Positions 44,383 to 53,194 of a DNA stretch of 64,000 nucleotides are shown piece after piece. Position numbers and translations under genes: made by a program. The stretch spans positions 4,992,001 to 5,056,000 of the forward strand of contig NZ_JARUBF010000001.1 of NCBI RefSeq assembly GCF_029626025.1, written 5' to 3'. The DNA is from Solwaraspora sp. WMMD406. Lineage in GTDB: Bacteria > Actinomycetota > Actinomycetes > Mycobacteriales > Micromonosporaceae. Below the pieces are notes generated by a model that was not told the origin of the DNA, did no database searches, and worked only from the letters and a program-made list of their open reading frames with translations. Positions within the stretch are counted from its first letter, which is position 1, and every line of letters begins with the position of its first letter.

Positions 44383-46421
44383 GGCAGCACCCCCGTCACC
44401 GGTTCGTCGCTGTGCAGCAGGCTGCGACCCGCCAGAACCACGTTGGTCGCCGAGACCACGCCCACCCGGGCGGGGCGGCCCTCGGAGGCGGGCAGCAGGA
44501 TCACTGCGGCGGCGTCGGCCCGGACGTCCGCCCCGTCGATCCGCCAGTTGACCGGTGCCAGGAGGACCGTCTCGCCGCCTTGCCCGAACCGTACCCCGAC
44601 CCCTTCGGCACAGCTCAGTGGTTCGGCCACGGCGGGATCCGGGGCCAGCGCGGACGTCGGTTCGACACTGGTGAGGATCCGGGTACGTGGGATCGGCGCC
44701 ACCCGGACCCGAATGGTGTGCAGGGAACGGACGATCCGCAGGCTCGGTGTGCTGCCGGTCGGGTTGGCCTCGATCTCCGTCGTCGTCTGGCTGACCGTGG
44801 CGGTGTCCGGAACGAACTGGCGCACGTACGCCTGCGCCGGTCCGGAGCGCAGCACGATGTCGCCGCCGGTGAGTTCGGCCGGCCAGTCCGAGTGCAGCAG
44901 GAAGGTCCACTCGCAGGGCCGGTCGGCGGCGAGCATGTCGAGGACGACCAGCCGGCCGGCCGGAGTGAAGACCAGGGTTCGGTCGACGCGCCGCACGCCG
45001 AGTGCCGGGTCGAACATGGCGGCCGATTCCGCCGTCGCGTGCACCAGCCCGTCGTCGGTGAGCACGTCTCGCAGCCGGGCCTGACGTTCGTAGGGCAGAT
45101 CCTGGTAGACGTGGTAGCGGTCCTCACCGGCCCAGCCCTGTCCGTCGACCAGGACAAGGTTGTGCTGGGCGGCCCGCTTGTTGTTGGAGTAGCCGTCGTC
45201 GACGGCGAGGAACGCGCCGTGCGCGCCGAACACGAACCCCCCGGCGTCGGGGTGGTGGTGACCGGCGTTGAGGGTCTGCCAGCCCTTGTCACGGCGGAAC
45301 CGCTCGGCGGTGTCCCAGGCGGTGTGCCCCCCGCCGGGGGCCGCATTGAAGCTGACGAAGGCCGCGTCGCCCTGCCAACTGGTCCGTGCCGTCACCTGGC
45401 CGAGGTCGGGAAAGTACGCGGAGGTCGGCACGGTGTCGGCGGGATCCACGGCCGGTACCTGCGGGTCGTACCAAAGCAGTTCGTAGCCGGCCTCCGGCAT
45501 GACGCCGGGCTTGACGCCGGAGGCGTACGCCTCCCGCCAGAAGTGCCGGTCGGCGACGTGGTCGGCGAGCCAGCGGGCCCGGCCGTCGCGGTAGGCGGCG
45601 GCGAGCTTGTGGTACAGCGCGACGCTGTGCCCGGACCGGCGGTCGTGGCAGTCCCCGTGGTCGATGTTCTCCTCGAACCCGGGGGCGCACTGGTGCAGGC
45701 GCCATTCGAGGGTACGTCCGAGGAAGTCACCCCGCCGCCACCAGTCGATGCCTTCGCAGTGTTGCAGCAGGTCGAGGTGGATTGCCAGCCAGGGCACCCC
45801 GTACCGCCAGTAGACGACGCCCTCGGAGTCAGAGCCGTCGCCCGGCATCAGGTCCAGCACCGTACCCAGGTTTTCCCGGGCCCGGTCGCTCCACCGTGGT
45901 TCGTCGAGCACGTATCCGGCGGCGGCGAGGCCGGCGTAGCAGATCCAGTTGTGGTTCTGCCAGTAGCTCGACGACCACCAGGTGCCCTCGGTTTCGACGG
46001 CGAAGGTGTACAGCCGGTCGCCTTGGAGCGTGAGCTTCGCGCGCAGCGCCGCCGCCTCGTCGTCGGGCAGGTCGTCGCGGAGCCAGGAGTAGGCCAGGGA
46101 CAGCCCGTGCAGCAGCCAGCCGGCGTCGAGGTCGTGGTCGGGCAGCTTCGCCTTGCCCCAGTGCGGGTAGGAGACCGCGGTGCGGATCCAGCGGCGGGCT
46201 TCGAGCAGGTAGCCGGCCTGGCCGGTGAGGCGGTACGCGAGGGCCAGGTTCATCGCGGCCGGGCCGAAGTAGGTGATGCTCGCGGTCGGGTGTTCCGCTG
46301 GTGGGCTTTGGTCGCGATACCAGGCGCACTGTTCGTACAGGCGCCGCCACTGACTGGCGTGGGTGGTGGTGAGGGCCGCTCGCAGCTGGTCGAGACGGCC
46401 GCCGATGAGCAGGGGTTGCAT
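44370..46421 (-). CDS. Heparinase II/III-superfamily polysaccharide lyase with DUF4962-like N-terminus (probable exo-oligoalginate lyase)
   Basis: 683 residues, no signal peptide, so cytoplasmic. The N-terminal alpha/alpha toroid part has ITYFGPAAMNLALAYRLTG, YSWLRDDLPDDEAAALR, SSYWQNHNWICYAGLAAAG and VYWRYGVPWLAIHL. The central and C-terminal beta part has LNAGHHHPDAGGFVFGAHG and LAVDDGYSNNKRAAQHN, with the His and Tyr residues expected for beta-elimination. This two-part layout matches PL15-like oligoalginate lyases such as Atu3025. The alginate substrate is inferred from the PL7 and PL6 genes nearby. The ATG overlaps the stop of the lyase gene upstream (TGATG). Confidence 0.85.
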   Translation of the reverse strand: MQPLLIGGRLDQLRAALTTTHASQWRRLYEQCAWYRDQSPPAEHPTASITYFGPAAMNLALAYRLTGQAGYLLEARRWIRTAVSYPHWGKAKLPDHDLDAGWLLHGLSLAYSWLRDDLPDDEAAALRAKLTLQGDRLYTFAVETEGTWWSSSYWQNHNWICYAGLAAAGYVLDEPRWSDRARENLGTVLDLMPGDGSDSEGVVYWRYGVPWLAIHLDLLQHCEGIDWWRRGDFLGRTLEWRLHQCAPGFEENIDHGDCHDRRSGHSVALYHKLAAAYRDGRARWLADHVADRHFWREAYASGVKPGVMPEAGYELLWYDPQVPAVDPADTVPTSAYFPDLGQVTARTSWQGDAAFVSFNAAPGGGHTAWDTAERFRRDKGWQTLNAGHHHPDAGGFVFGAHGAFLAVDDGYSNNKRAAQHNLVLVDGQGWAGEDRYHVYQDLPYERQARLRDVLTDDGLVHATAESAAMFDPALGVRRVDRTLVFTPAGRLVVLDMLAADRPCEWTFLLHSDWPAELTGGDIVLRSGPAQAYVRQFVPDTATVSQTTTEIEANPTGSTPSLRIVRSLHTIRVRVAPIPRTRILTSVEPTSALAPDPAVAEPLSCAEGVGVRFGQGGETVLLAPVNWRIDGADVRADAAAVILLPASEGRPARVGVVSATNVVLAGRSLLHSDEPVTGVLPWPA

Positions 46422-48007
46422 CAGCTCTCCATCCGGTAGATCGAACGGAAGGTCACGGTGGTCGCGTCGGTGGCGGTCCAGTCGACCCAGGAACGGATCC
46501 GCTGCGGGTCGTCTGCCGGCCCGGGACCGGGCCGGTAGAGCAGGCCGGCGGCGGCCGAGACGCTGTGCCGGCCACGCAGGGTCTGCCGGCCGCGCCAGAC
46601 CGTCTCCAGCGTCCCGTCGCCACCGGCGCGGACCGTCAGGTCGACGTCCGGTCGCAACTGGGCCGTGATCCGGCGCGGCCGGTCGGTCTCCACGGTCAGT
46701 TCGTCGACCAGCTCGCCGTCGCGCAGGGTCAGGTGTCGCCGGGCGGACACCCCGGGGTAGGCGGTGTCGCATCCGACGGCGACCGACCGGCTGTCGTGTC
46801 CGATCAGGTGGCCCGCGCACTCCGCCTGGTCCAGCCCGTCGACGGCGAACGTCGGGTGGGCGGCGGTCGAGGCGTAGTGGCCGCGCCAGCCCCGGTGCCC
46901 GTACGGCACCTGACCCGGGTCGGGCTGCCAGGGGGTGTCGTCGCCGTACAGATAGAGCGCCAACTTGTCGAGATGCCCGTGCGCACCGCCGTGCGGGCCG
47001 AAGTCGACGACGGCACGCAGCCCCGACCCGCTCAGCACCGCGTAGCCGGTCTCCGGATAGAGCGTCACCGGTCGAGGTCGACTCGCACCAGCGCCGATCA
47101 GCGGCAGCAGTTCCCGGAGCTCGTCCAGTTCGTACCGGGCCGGCGGCCGGTCGTACGGGCCGTCGTGCAGGGCGGGCAGCAGACCGCCGGGGGTGGTCAG
47201 GGTGTCGAGCACCCCGGCCATCGCGGTGAGCCGGGAGCTCACCTCGTCCGGCACCGCGACGTCGGGCAGCGCCTCCAGGGTCAGCAGGTACGCCCGCAGT
47301 ACGAACCCGTGGTAGTAGGTGGAGCCCTCCCACTCCCAGCCGTCGGGGCGGACCGCCGCGAGCGCATGGTCGCACATGCCGTGCCGGCCGTTCATCCACT
47401 CGGGATCTTCGGAGCAGGCCGCTCCTGCGGCGACCAGCCAGGCGGTGTAGTTGGAGTCGAACCGGCCGGCGGCGACCAACCCGTCGCGGGCCTGCCGGGC
47501 CGCCGTGTCCAGCGCGCGCAGCAGTTCGGGCACCTCGGCGGGCAGCGGCTGCCCGACCGCCCGCAGGGCGCGGGCGGCCTGGCCGATGGTCACCGCCCAG
47601 ATGGCCTCGGTCAGCGCCTGGTGGAACAGCCGACCGGGCAGCATCCAGTCGGCGGCACCGTCGTGGTGGGTCGTGCCGAGCGCCGCGTACCGCCGGGCGT
47701 AGACGGTGAGTAGGTCGACGGCCGTGTGGCGGTCGGCGTCCCGGCCCGACCGGGCGAGTGCGCGGATGTGTCGGGCGCACGCTTGATGGGCCAGGACCGT
47801 CCACGCGCCGCGTACCGACGGATCGTCGACCCGGCAGCCGTGCCGGCAGTGTGCGCCACCGGCCGGGAAGGCGCCGTCGAGCAGTCCGTCGTGGTCGAGT
47901 TCCACGCCGTGCGCCGGACAGACGTACGCGTGCCACCAGCCGCCGCGCTCGACGGGGAGTACCGGCGCGCGCAGCGGCGGTGCCGGTGCGCCGGTCACCG
48001 GAACCAT
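46421..48007 (-). CDS. Heparinase II/III-superfamily lyase, second type
   Basis: 528 residues, no signal peptide. The N-terminus has an unusual Cys/His-rich stretch (WWHAYVCPAHG, AHCRHGCRVDD) that could bind zinc. The toroid region has WMLPGRLFHQALTEAIWAV, SNYTAWLVAAGAACSED and WEWEGSTYYHGFVLRAYLL. The C-terminal domain carries the family signature FGPHGGAHGHLDKLALYLYG. It is only distantly similar to the next lyase, so the two probably handle different ends or block types of the oligomer. ATG 48007 lies inside the end of the SDR gene (13-base overlap). Confidence 0.85.
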   Translation of the reverse strand: MVPVTGAPAPPLRAPVLPVERGGWWHAYVCPAHGVELDHDGLLDGAFPAGGAHCRHGCRVDDPSVRGAWTVLAHQACARHIRALARSGRDADRHTAVDLLTVYARRYAALGTTHHDGAADWMLPGRLFHQALTEAIWAVTIGQAARALRAVGQPLPAEVPELLRALDTAARQARDGLVAAGRFDSNYTAWLVAAGAACSEDPEWMNGRHGMCDHALAAVRPDGWEWEGSTYYHGFVLRAYLLTLEALPDVAVPDEVSSRLTAMAGVLDTLTTPGGLLPALHDGPYDRPPARYELDELRELLPLIGAGASRPRPVTLYPETGYAVLSGSGLRAVVDFGPHGGAHGHLDKLALYLYGDDTPWQPDPGQVPYGHRGWRGHYASTAAHPTFAVDGLDQAECAGHLIGHDSRSVAVGCDTAYPGVSARRHLTLRDGELVDELTVETDRPRRITAQLRPDVDLTVRAGGDGTLETVWRGRQTLRGRHSVSAAAGLLYRPGPGPADDPQRIRSWVDWTATDATTVTFRSIYRMES

Positions 48008-48762
48008 GCGCCACCGTCGATGTCGACCGTTGCTCCGGTGATGTAGGAGGCGGCGTCGGAGGCGAGCCACACGACCGCGCCGGCGACGTCCTCGGGACGG
48101 CCGCCCCGGCCCAGTGGCACCCCCGCGATGATCGCCTCCTGGGTCTGCGCCGGAGTGAACGTGTCGTGGAAGGCGGTGCCGCCGATGAATCCGGGGGCGA
48201 CCGCGTTCACCGTCGTGCCGGTGACCGCCAACTCCTTGGCGAGTCCTTTGGTCAGGCCACGCACGGCGGCCTTCGCGGCCGCGTACACCGCCGATCCAGC
48301 GCCCCCGCCGTTCTGGGCGGCCAGCGACGACATGGTGATCACCCGCCCCGCCGTACCGGCGGCCCGAAGGTGTGGGATCGCGGCTCGCACGGTCCGGAAG
48401 GTGCTGCCCAGGTTGAGGTCGACGACCTGGTCGAAGTGCTCGTCGGTCATGTCCGCCACCGGGCTACGGCCGACCATTCCACCCGCGTTGCAGACCAGGA
48501 TCTCCAGGCCGCCGAGGAAGCCCGTGGCGTCTTCGACGAGTGCGGCCACCTCGCTCGTCCGGGTGAGGTCGGCCTGCCGTACGACGGTTTTGCGACCCAG
48601 CGCCTCGATGGCCGCGGCCACTTCGGCGGCCGGAGCGGCGGAATGTCCGTGGTGGACGGCGACGTCCGCCCCGGCCCGGGCGAGCGCGACGGCGATGGCG
48701 GCGCCGATGCCATGGCCGGCACCCGTGACCAGGGCCCGACGCCCAGCCAGATCGATATTCAT
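47995..48762 (-). CDS. SDR-family oxidoreductase, probable unsaturated-uronate (DEH) reductase
   Basis: 255 residues, classical short-chain dehydrogenase. NAD(P)-binding motif TGAGHGIG, NAG in VCNAGGM, catalytic Ser in TMSSLAAQ and YxxxK in SAVYAAAKAAVRG are all present. ATG 48762 has the strong site AAAGGAG. In alginate pathways an SDR reduces 4-deoxy-5-hexoseulose uronate to KDG. Its place between the sugar transporter and two lyases, with a KDG-type kinase downstream, supports that reaction; a KduD-like activity is the alternative. Confidence 0.88.
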   Translation of the reverse strand: MNIDLAGRRALVTGAGHGIGAAIAVALARAGADVAVHHGHSAAPAAEVAAAIEALGRKTVVRQADLTRTSEVAALVEDATGFLGGLEILVCNAGGMVGRSPVADMTDEHFDQVVDLNLGSTFRTVRAAIPHLRAAGTAGRVITMSSLAAQNGGGAGSAVYAAAKAAVRGLTKGLAKELAVTGTTVNAVAPGFIGGTAFHDTFTPAQTQEAIIAGVPLGRGGRPEDVAGAVVWLASDAASYITGATVDIDGGAWFR

Positions 48763-48774
48763 CAAGATACTCCT

Positions 48775-49638
48775 TTACTTGATTCCGGCGGTGGCGAAGC
48801 CCTGCACGAAGTACCGCTGGGCGAACAGGAACAGAACGATCATCGGTACGGTGGCCAGCGTCGATCCGGCCATCAGGTAGGACCATTCGGTCCGCTCGGC
48901 CTGTTGGAAGGCCGCCAGACCGACCTGGATCACCCGCAGGTCGTCACGGGTGGTGACCAGCAGCGGCCAGAGGAAGTTGTTCCAGCTGTTTTCGAAGGTG
49001 ACCAGGGCGACGGTCGCGACGGCTGGTTTCACCAACGGTGTCATCACCCGGGCGAAGATCCCGAACTCGCCCATTCCGTCGATACGGGCGGCCTCCTCCA
49101 GTTCACGCGGCAGGGAGAGGTAGAACTGCCGGAACAGGAAGATCGCGAACGGGGTGAGCGCGCCCGGAACGATCAGGACCCACCACGAGTCGAGCCAGCC
49201 GTAGCCGCCCCGGCCGAGGTAGTCGTTGCCGCCGAAGAACGGCATTCCCTTGGCGATCAGGTACTGCGGGACGATCTTCGTGTAGGTCGGGATCATCATC
49301 ATCGCGAGGATGGCCATGAACAGCACGGTCCTGCCCCGGAACGGGACCCGGGCCAGCGCGTAGCCGGCCATCGTCGCCAGCATCAGGTTGATCACCGTGT
49401 GCCCGACGGCGATCAGCAGGCTGTTGCGGAAGTACGTCCCGAACGGGGCGTAGTCCAGTGCCGCCTGGTAGTTGCTCCACACCCATTCGGTCGGCAGCAG
49501 TTGTGGCGGGTAGGCCGCGATGTCGGCGCGGCTCTTGACCGACGTCAGGATCATCCAGACGAACGGAACGATCATGATGAGTCCGCCGAGACCAAGCAGC
49601 AGGTGCAGCATCCAGCGGGCGTCGAACTTACGCTTCAT
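48775..49638 (-). CDS. Carbohydrate ABC transporter permease, MalG type
   Basis: 287 residues, six membrane helices (LLLGLGGLIMIVPFVWMIL, YFRNSLLIAVGHTVINLMLA, LFMAILAMMMIPTYTKIVP, WVLIVPGALTPFAIFLFR and others). The EAA loop reads LEEAARIDGMGEFGIFARVM then PLVKPAVATV. CUT1-type permease for oligosaccharides. It overlaps the MalF-type gene by 11 bases. With that gene and the binding protein it forms the importer of the locus; no ATPase gene is present, so a shared MsiK-like ATPase elsewhere is expected, as in many actinobacteria. Confidence 0.94.
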   Translation of the reverse strand: MKRKFDARWMLHLLLGLGGLIMIVPFVWMILTSVKSRADIAAYPPQLLPTEWVWSNYQAALDYAPFGTYFRNSLLIAVGHTVINLMLATMAGYALARVPFRGRTVLFMAILAMMMIPTYTKIVPQYLIAKGMPFFGGNDYLGRGGYGWLDSWWVLIVPGALTPFAIFLFRQFYLSLPRELEEAARIDGMGEFGIFARVMTPLVKPAVATVALVTFENSWNNFLWPLLVTTRDDLRVIQVGLAAFQQAERTEWSYLMAGSTLATVPMIVLFLFAQRYFVQGFATAGIK

Positions 49639-50578
49639 CGCCGTCCTTCCCGGTCAGTCGGCGCCCGATCACCGTCAGGACGAGCAGAAAGGCGAAGAGC
49701 ACCACGCTCTGCGCACAGGCCGCCGAGATGTCGAACTCGCCGAACGCCGTCCGGTAGATCTCGTACGTCATGACGGTCGTCGAGTTCGCCGGGCCGCCGT
49801 CGGGAGTCAGCACGTACACCTGGTCGAAGACCTGGAACGCGTCGATCATGGAGACGATGAAGACGAAGAACGTGGCGGGTTTCAGCAACGGCAGAGTGAT
49901 CGCGAAGAACTTGCGGGGGCCGGAGGCACCGTCGAGATCCGCCGCCTCATACAGGTCGTGCGGGATGTTCTGCAAGGCCGCCAAGTAGATCAGCATCTTC
50001 AGACCGATGCCTTTCCAGATGCTGACGAGGATGACCGCCGGCATCGCCCAGGTGGGGTCCGACAGCCAGGCCGGCCCGTTGACCCCGACCCAGCCCAGCA
50101 GCAGGTTGAACAGCCCCAGGTTGGGCTCGAACATCCACATCCAGACCAGTGCGATCGCGACGGTGGCGGTGATGTGCGGCATGAAGAACGCCGCGCGATA
50201 CCAGGCCAGCGCCTTGATCCGCTGGTTGAGCAGCACCGCGATGACCACCGCGATCGCCATCGCCACCGGGACGGTGAAGAAGGTGAAGACGACGGTGTGC
50301 CAGATCGACAGGTTCCAGATGTCGTCGGCGAAGATCTCGCGGAAGTTGTCCAGGCCGGCCCACTCGACGGTGCCGGCGATGATGTCGTAGTCGGTGAAGG
50401 CCAGGCCGAACGTGGCCACCACGGGTAGGCCGATCCACCAGATCAGGTGGATGACCGACGGGGCCAGCATCAGGTACGCCGCACGGCGACGGTCGGCACC
50501 CAGCCTTCGGCGACGGCGGGGCGGGCGTGGCGCCCGACTCGCGGACGCCACGCTCACGGTTTCGAGGGTGCTGGTCAT
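49628..50578 (-). CDS. Carbohydrate ABC transporter permease, MalF type
   Basis: 316 residues. A basic N-terminal tail (RAPRPPRRRRRLGADRRRA) precedes six helices; the conserved EAA loop is YEAADLDGASGPRKFFAI then TLPLLKPATFF. ATG 50578 follows the binding-protein stop by one base. Channel partner of the MalG-type subunit in a CUT1 importer, probably for alginate oligosaccharides. Confidence 0.94.
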   Translation of the reverse strand: MTSTLETVSVASASRAPRPPRRRRRLGADRRRAAYLMLAPSVIHLIWWIGLPVVATFGLAFTDYDIIAGTVEWAGLDNFREIFADDIWNLSIWHTVVFTFFTVPVAMAIAVVIAVLLNQRIKALAWYRAAFFMPHITATVAIALVWMWMFEPNLGLFNLLLGWVGVNGPAWLSDPTWAMPAVILVSIWKGIGLKMLIYLAALQNIPHDLYEAADLDGASGPRKFFAITLPLLKPATFFVFIVSMIDAFQVFDQVYVLTPDGGPANSTTVMTYEIYRTAFGEFDISAACAQSVVLFAFLLVLTVIGRRLTGKDGDEA

Positions 50579-50579
50579 G

Positions 50580-51866
50580 TCAGCCCTTGGCGATTGCTGC
50601 CTGGGCCTTGACCACCAGCTCGTCGAGTGCCTGCTGTGGGTCCTTCTGGCCCAGCAGGGCCGACTCGATGGCCGCCTTGAAGTCGCCCCGGATCTCCAGC
50701 CATTCCGGCACCCCACCTTCGGAGTAGGCGGCGTCGAGGTTCGCCATGGCGAACTGCGCGGCCGGGTTGCTCCGCACGTAGTCGGAGTCGGCCAGGCTGT
50801 TGAGTGCCGGCACGTTGCCCCGCTGCTCGTTCGCGGCGAGCGACGCCTGTTCGCCGGTGAGGAAGCTGACCAACGCCTTGGCCGCCGCCGGACGCTGCGA
50901 CTTGGCCGAAACCGTGGCCAGCGTCCCACCCTGGAACATCGCGGGACACTCATTGTTGATCATGAAGAAGCCGATCTTGTCTTCCTTGATCAGCTCCGGT
51001 GCCTGCTCCTCGATCGCCAACAGGTGGTTGTTGTGTCCCACCATCATCGCCGCCCGCCCCTGGGCCAGCGGCAGGCCGGTGGCACCGGGTTGGGTGAAGC
51101 CGAAGTCCTCGCTCTTGTCGGTGAGGATGATGTCGGTCATCAGTTGCAACGCCCCGACCGCCTCCGGGCTGTTGAAGGCCGGCTGCCCGTCGGAGGTCCA
51201 CAGCTCGCCGCCGTTGGCCCACATCAGCGGGAGGAACGTCTGTCGCAGATCGTTGGAGAGGATGTCCACGCCGGCACGGGTGAGCTTGCCGCTGCCGTCT
51301 CGCACGGTCAGCTGGCGCCCGATCTCCCGCAGCTCGGCGAAGTTGGTCGGCGGGGCGGCGATGCCCGCCTCGGCGAATATGTCCTTGCGGTACAGGCCGA
51401 ACCGGGTGTCCAGCATGATCGGCAGGCCGTACACCTTGCCCTGGTAGATGCCGGGCTCGACGACCCGCTCGTTGTACCGCTCGGTGAGCTCCTGCTTCTT
51501 CTCGTCCAGCTCGGCAAGGGCCCCCTTCGCCGCGAACGGCGGAATCCAGCCGACCCCCATGAGCATCACGTCGTACGGCCGGCCTCCGGCGATCGACGTG
51601 GTGAGCTTCTCGTTGAGCTTGCCGTACGTGGTGTAGTCGACCTCGACGGTGATGTCCGGGTACTGCTCCTTGAAGGCGACGAGCTGCTCCTCCAGCACGG
51701 TCTTGCCGTCCGCGCCCTCGAAGATCGGCGTCAACAGCCGGATCGTGCCGCTGGTCTGGTCGTCGCCTTCCGTCGTGGTCGCCGGACCGCCACAGGCGGT
51801 GGTGAGCAGCGCGACGGCAAGCGCTACCGTCATCGCACGCGTCCGGCTCCCCCGGGTTCTGGTCAT
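50580..51866 (-). CDS. Sugar ABC transporter substrate-binding lipoprotein
   Basis: 428 residues. Lipobox LLTTACGG puts the lipidated Cys near residue 25. The body is a CUT1 family 1 binding protein (IRLLTPIFEGADGKTVLEEQ, FKEQYPDITVEVDYTTYG, YDVMLMGVGWIPPFAAKG, GKVYGLPIMLDTRFGLYRK, ANGGELWTSDGQPAFNSPEA). ATG 51866 has AGGAGAGAGGG upstream. First gene of the minus-strand uronate operon, behind a promoter overlapped by a LacI-type operator. Confidence 0.94.
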   Translation of the reverse strand: MTRTRGSRTRAMTVALAVALLTTACGGPATTTEGDDQTSGTIRLLTPIFEGADGKTVLEEQLVAFKEQYPDITVEVDYTTYGKLNEKLTTSIAGGRPYDVMLMGVGWIPPFAAKGALAELDEKKQELTERYNERVVEPGIYQGKVYGLPIMLDTRFGLYRKDIFAEAGIAAPPTNFAELREIGRQLTVRDGSGKLTRAGVDILSNDLRQTFLPLMWANGGELWTSDGQPAFNSPEAVGALQLMTDIILTDKSEDFGFTQPGATGLPLAQGRAAMMVGHNNHLLAIEEQAPELIKEDKIGFFMINNECPAMFQGGTLATVSAKSQRPAAAKALVSFLTGEQASLAANEQRGNVPALNSLADSDYVRSNPAAQFAMANLDAAYSEGGVPEWLEIRGDFKAAIESALLGQKDPQQALDELVVKAQAAIAKG

Positions 51867-51944
51867 CCTGGCCCTCTCTCCTGCGGCAGACTTCGCCGCC
51901 CTGGGTGACTGCGACAACACGATCCGGATCGCGGTCGCGGGCTT

Positions 51945-51958
51945 TGCATCGATTTACT
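51945..51958. promoter_or_regulatory. Shared motif TGCATCGATTTACT at the transporter promoter
   Basis: This 14-base AT-rich motif recurs exactly, on the opposite strand, at 57219-57232 upstream of the FAH-family gene. It lies just downstream of the LacI-type operator in the transporter leader. Its core ATCGAT is palindromic. The IclR protein of the locus is a candidate binder. Confidence 0.5.
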
Positions 51959-51963
51959 GGTGG

Positions 51964-51980
51964 AACGTTGCAGCAACGTT
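51964..51980. promoter_or_regulatory. LacI-type operator AACGTTGCAGCAACGTT
   Basis: A perfect 17-base palindrome with an A centre, overlapping the -10 element and likely start of the binding-protein promoter. A weaker related sequence (TTTACTGGAAACCCTTGCAG, from 52033) lies nearer the lacI gene. Binding by the divergent LacI protein is expected. Confidence 0.75.
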
Positions 51981-52004
51981 AGGGGCGAGGTGCAGCGCTG
52001 TCAA
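51976..52004 (-). promoter_or_regulatory. Sigma-70-type promoter of the uronate operon
   Basis: On the minus strand TTGACA (51999-52004) is followed after 17 bases by TAACGT (51976-51981). The -35 is a perfect consensus and the -10 lies within the operator, so LacI binding would block RNA polymerase. Confidence 0.65.
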
Positions 52005-52122
52005 TGGCTAGACACAGCGCCGAAACATCCGCTTTACTGGAAACCCTTGCAGCGGTCACGAGCTGGTAAACCGCCACACTCGGCTGGCCCAAGATCCGCC
52101 GAACAACCGGAGAAGCGCGAAC

Positions 52123-53184
52123 GTGAGCGGTGTGACGATTCACCAGGTGGCCCGGGAGGCTGGCGTCTCGCCCAGCACCGTGTCGAACTTCCTCAACGGA
52201 CGCCCCGAGCGGATGCTGCCCCAGACCCGCGAACGCGTGGCCGAAGCGATCGATCGGCTCGGTTACCGCCCCAACCGCGCCGCACGGCAACTACGCACCG
52301 GCCGGATCCAGGTGATCGGGCTCGTCGTGCCCTCGGTGGCCAACCCGTTCTGGGGCAGCTTCGCCCGCTACCTGGAGCGAGCCGCGCTGGGCGACGGTTA
52401 CCACGTGCTGCTCTGCAACAGCGAGCGGGAACCCGATCGAGAGCGGCGGTACCTCGAGGAACTCTGGGCCGACGGCATCCGAGGCGTCGTCCTCTGCTCC
52501 TCACTGCCTTCGCTGGACCATGTGCTGCCACTCGTCGAGACAGGACTCAGCCTCGTCGCGTTCGACCGCACCGCCCAGGCAGGCGACCCGGGCACACTGG
52601 TCAACATCAGCGTCGACAACGTCGTCGGCACCCACCTCGCCACCACCCATCTCCTCCGACTCGGTCACCGCCGAATCGCCTTCGTCTCCGGTTCCCTGCG
52701 CAGCGTCAACCGCCGCGAGCGGTTCCGCGGCTTCACCGACGCCTTCGAGCAGGCAGGCCTCGATCCCGCCGAGGCCATCGTGTGGTCCGGCGGCGCGGAG
52801 CAGGAGCCCTACGGCGACCTCGACGCCGCCGGCCTCGGTCGCCGGGCAGCGCACGAGTTGCTACAAACGGCCGATCGCCCGACCGCCATCGTCGCGATCA
52901 ACGACATGTGCGCGCTCGGCATCAGTGCCGGCATCCGAGACGCCGGACTGCGGGTGGGACAGGACATCTCCGTGGTCGGCTTCGACGACATCGTGCTCGC
53001 CGACCTCGCGGCACCACCGCTGACCACGGTACGCCAGCCGATCGCGGACATGGCGGCGGCGGCGTTCCGACACTTGCGCTCCCGGATCGACGATACCGAC
53101 ACCGGTCCCAGTCAATCGCTGCTGCTCCGTCCGGAGCTGGTGGTCCGTGCCTCGACCGGTCCGGTGCCGCACGCGAGGGAGTAG
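52123..53184 (+). CDS. LacI-family transcriptional regulator
   Basis: 353 residues from GTG 52123, with GGAGAAG upstream. The LacI helix-turn-helix reads VTIHQVAREAGVSPSTVSNF then LNGRPERMLPQTRERV, with YRPNRAARQLRTGR as hinge. The periplasmic-binding-protein-like sensor follows (IGLVVPSVANPFWGSFARYL, VAFDRTA, ISVVGFDDIVLADLAAPPLT). Divergent from the binding-protein operon with a clear operator between them. The inducer is probably an alginate breakdown product, by context. Confidence 0.93.
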   Translation: MSGVTIHQVAREAGVSPSTVSNFLNGRPERMLPQTRERVAEAIDRLGYRPNRAARQLRTGRIQVIGLVVPSVANPFWGSFARYLERAALGDGYHVLLCNSEREPDRERRYLEELWADGIRGVVLCSSLPSLDHVLPLVETGLSLVAFDRTAQAGDPGTLVNISVDNVVGTHLATTHLLRLGHRRIAFVSGSLRSVNRRERFRGFTDAFEQAGLDPAEAIVWSGGAEQEPYGDLDAAGLGRRAAHELLQTADRPTAIVAINDMCALGISAGIRDAGLRVGQDISVVGFDDIVLADLAAPPLTTVRQPIADMAAAAFRHLRSRIDDTDTGPSQSLLLRPELVVRASTGPVPHARE

Positions 53185-53194
53185 GAACACGACG

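Noticed and set aside
44370-48014. A single 1214-codon open frame on the minus strand
   Set aside because: Only its 3' part (from 46421) is coding; the rest is a shadow of the second lyase and SDR genes, which have motifs, starts and ribosome sites in another frame.
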